A model generated the notes under the pieces. It saw only the letters and a list, made by a program, of their open reading frames with translations, was not told where the DNA came from and ran no database searches. Below, piece by piece: positions 62,285 to 64,000 of a stretch of 64,000 bases of DNA. Position 1 is the first letter of the stretch. Each line of letters begins with the position of its first letter. This stretch comes from Lentisphaerota bacterium (lineage in GTDB: Bacteria; Verrucomicrobiota; Lentisphaeria; Victivallales; Victivallaceae), in the NCBI GenBank assembly GCA_024225035.1, contig JAAEMX010000430.1, positions 62,001 to 126,000 of the forward strand, read 5' to 3'. The position numbers and the translations under genes were made by a program.

Positions 62285-63754
62285 TTAGTTTTTCTTATCA
62301 GGCAGTGCCGCAAGAATTAACCTTACAAAATGATTTTCATCCCAGCTATTCTCTTTTTCCTGTCCAAGGCGCACTATAATTAACCGTCTTGAAGGAATTA
62401 TCATCAAGTATTGACCGTAGTGCCCCCATGCAATAATGGCATCATTCGGAACATCATTCATCCAGTTTTCATTTTTATCATTTTTCTTATTTATCCACCA
62501 ATGCATTCCATAACTCATTCCTAGCGGATCGTTTGTTATTGTACTTGAGTGGTAACTCAACGTTGGCTTGATTGTCCTTTTGATCCAACCTTCAGGAATT
62601 AAGCGGTGCCCATTCAAAACTCCGTCATTAAGAACAAACTGCCCCAGGCGTGCCCAGTCACGTGCTGTAGCATAAAAGTAAGTTGCGCCAATCCACGTCC
62701 CGCTAGCATCAAATTCCAATTGTGCATCACTAATACCTAAAGGCAATAGAAAATCATTCCATAAAAAGTTAACATAGTCCCGATCGCTGCTAAAGCTTCT
62801 TCGAAGCAACAGACTAAGAATATTGCTAGTTCCTGACGAATAATAAAAATGTGCGGGAGGGTTGTCCTCAGTTCGTTTAAAAGAAGCTGCATAGTTGCCC
62901 ATATCAGGCTTACGGCAAAGCATAGTAACTACATCTGAGGTTAATGTATATGGCTCATACCACCTGAGCCCGCTTTCCATACGCAATAGTTGTTCAAGGC
63001 TGATTGAATTACGCTTGTCATTACTCCAAACAGGAAATAGTCCTGTAGCATTCAGCGACATAGCCCCCTGATAAACTCGCCTTCCTATAGCAAGGTTAAG
63101 CACACTTTTAGCCATCGACCAGCTGATAAACAAAGATTTACGCGAAAACCCCGGAGCATATTGCTCTGCAATAACCTGGTTCTTCCACATTACCAAAACC
63201 GCCCTTGTACAAACCAGTTTTTTCGCGCTTAAAGATCCCTCAAATGCATAGGTTAATACTTTCTTTAATTTAGATTTATCAACTCCAACAGGCACTTTAT
63301 GATCATTTTTAAAAGGGTAGCAACTCCGATTTTCGGCACTAGATAAATGCAGCTCAGGCTTCGGAAAAGATTTTATCTTGTTCTCATATCCAGGAAAAAT
63401 CAAGACTGCGCCCAATGGAGGCCTGTAAATAGCTTTATTGGGAAACAGCCCAAATACTGACGCTCTGACAGCTCCAGTCTCAGGATTCCATTTCAAAGAT
63501 ACAAGCTTGAAAAGTTTATTTTCCTCAATCAATTCAGCCTTTACCTGACTCAGTGATTGACCTGTTATATTTATTAAAGAACATGCTTGTTTTGCAGCCC
63601 AGCCTGTCATACGATACCCTGGGTAACTTGCAATAAAATAAATTATTATTACCGCACAAACCAGAATGCTTGCATAAATTAATCTACGAATAAGTCTTTC
63701 ATATATGAAATCTTTTTTAAAATTCATTTCTACCATGATGGTTTTCAAGGCCAT
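62285..63754 (-). CDS. Membrane-anchored serine hydrolase of the beta-lactamase/class C fold
   Basis: A 489-residue protein with an N-terminal membrane helix (about 25-45) and a beta-lactamase-type domain (PF00144). The nucleophile motif is S-M-A-K in ISWSMAKSVLNLAIG near 215; the second motif is FYYSSGTSN near 306 (Y-S-S in place of Y-x-N); the third is AWGHYGQY near 447 (H-x-G). Such proteins include esterases and peptidases such as 6-aminohexanoate oligomer hydrolase-like enzymes rather than true beta-lactamases. The start is uncertain: in-frame ATGs at 63754, 63733 and 63724 all lack a good ribosome site. Confidence 0.88.
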   Translation of the reverse strand: MALKTIMVEMNFKKDFIYERLIRRLIYASILVCAVIIIYFIASYPGYRMTGWAAKQACSLINITGQSLSQVKAELIEENKLFKLVSLKWNPETGAVRASVFGLFPNKAIYRPPLGAVLIFPGYENKIKSFPKPELHLSSAENRSCYPFKNDHKVPVGVDKSKLKKVLTYAFEGSLSAKKLVCTRAVLVMWKNQVIAEQYAPGFSRKSLFISWSMAKSVLNLAIGRRVYQGAMSLNATGLFPVWSNDKRNSISLEQLLRMESGLRWYEPYTLTSDVVTMLCRKPDMGNYAASFKRTEDNPPAHFYYSSGTSNILSLLLRRSFSSDRDYVNFLWNDFLLPLGISDAQLEFDASGTWIGATYFYATARDWARLGQFVLNDGVLNGHRLIPEGWIKRTIKPTLSYHSSTITNDPLGMSYGMHWWINKKNDKNENWMNDVPNDAIIAWGHYGQYLMIIPSRRLIIVRLGQEKENSWDENHFVRLILAALPDKKN

Positions 63755-64000
63755 TCTGCATTAGTTACATCAACACAAAATACCTTAAGCACCTTTTTGT
63801 AACATCAGGTTGAAGATTATAAATACGCAATTATTTTGAGCCTTTTGAAAGGCTGTAAAGAATTAGACTGACCCATAAAATTAAATGTTCGAGTCCGTGT
63901 AGCTATGAAATAACTACAGATTTATTATCGTGAGAAATAGGTTAGAGAACACTGATTCTAAGAAGTAAAAAATATTAGTTTCGAAAATAAAATGACAAAT
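63755..64000. other. Window end, no gene seen
   Basis: A+T rich with no supported coding frame or RNA gene. Confidence 0.5.

Noticed and set aside
63880-63900. tRNA-like GTTCGAGTCC
   Set aside because: It looks like a T loop, but the flanking bases do not pair and no acceptor, D or anticodon arms are found upstream.

Overview
The window (AT-rich, about 60% A+T by eye, no rRNA, tRNA, insertion sequence or CRISPR array recognised) most likely comes from a member of the Lentisphaerota or a close relative in the PVC group. This is an inference from gene content: a prepilin-type protein with an H-X9-DG motif, a Hanks-type kinase with an N-terminal zinc ribbon, an ECF sigma factor of the kind common in planctomycetes, a LEPRxLL-like/DUF4347 surface protein, and several AraC-regulated sugar clusters. 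An [FeFe]-hydrogenase operon points to fermentative metabolism, while catalase, a Fur-like repressor and arsenic methylation point to exposure to oxygen and metals.

Layout. 1-2.7 kb: end of a sugar ABC transporter operon whose binding-protein gene is cut off after about 85 codons, then a pseudopilin and a DNA-binding-domain-only AraC protein. 3.4-6.0 kb: an orphan protein with a kinase-like catalytic loop and a bile-acid/Na+ symporter family protein. 6.1-12.5 kb: a probable envelope-stress locus on the minus strand (Hanks kinase with a periplasmic Spy-like tail, two Spy/CpxP-like periplasmic proteins, a class D beta-lactamase) with a divergent ECF sigma gene and a surface-protein-like gene. 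Three copies of an upstream motif with exactly conserved spacing lie here; one of them has no gene behind it. 12.7-15.9 kb: ureide/ribose-type permease, ribokinase and secreted nucleoside hydrolase, a nucleoside/ribose scavenging operon, followed by a tandem array of structured repeats (15.9-16.3 kb) and a further hairpin-rich non-coding stretch.

17-28 kb: MFS transporter, two tandem sodium:solute symporters (the second frameshifted), a GntR regulator with a perfect palindromic operator, and a complete malonate decarboxylase operon mdcACDEGBH. 28-34.6 kb: a sugar/polyol cluster (isomerases, oxidoreductase, deacetylase, AraC regulator, iron alcohol dehydrogenase). 34.8-44.2 kb: a zinc-finger protein with a TraB/ChaN-like core, phytochelatin synthase-like protein, sigZ-arsM pair, catalase with a Fur-like regulator and DUF3793 protein, and a DUF2157/GDYXXLXY membrane pair. 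44.6-48.8 kb: the trimeric NADH/ferredoxin-type [FeFe] hydrogenase operon hydCBA.

49-64 kb: HAD phosphatase, a transglycosylase-like secreted protein, a possible Stv-type adhesin protein, a 36-residue basic protein, M42 and M48 peptidases, a YhcH-family protein, a YdbH-like inner-membrane/periplasmic protein split by a frameshift, a PurN-like formyltransferase, an ABC-2 permease with a secreted partner, and a serine beta-lactamase-fold hydrolase. The strongest candidate for an undescribed system is the kinase/ECF sigma/Spy-like locus with its shared promoter and terminator motifs; the repeat array at 15.9 kb is the strongest non-coding oddity.
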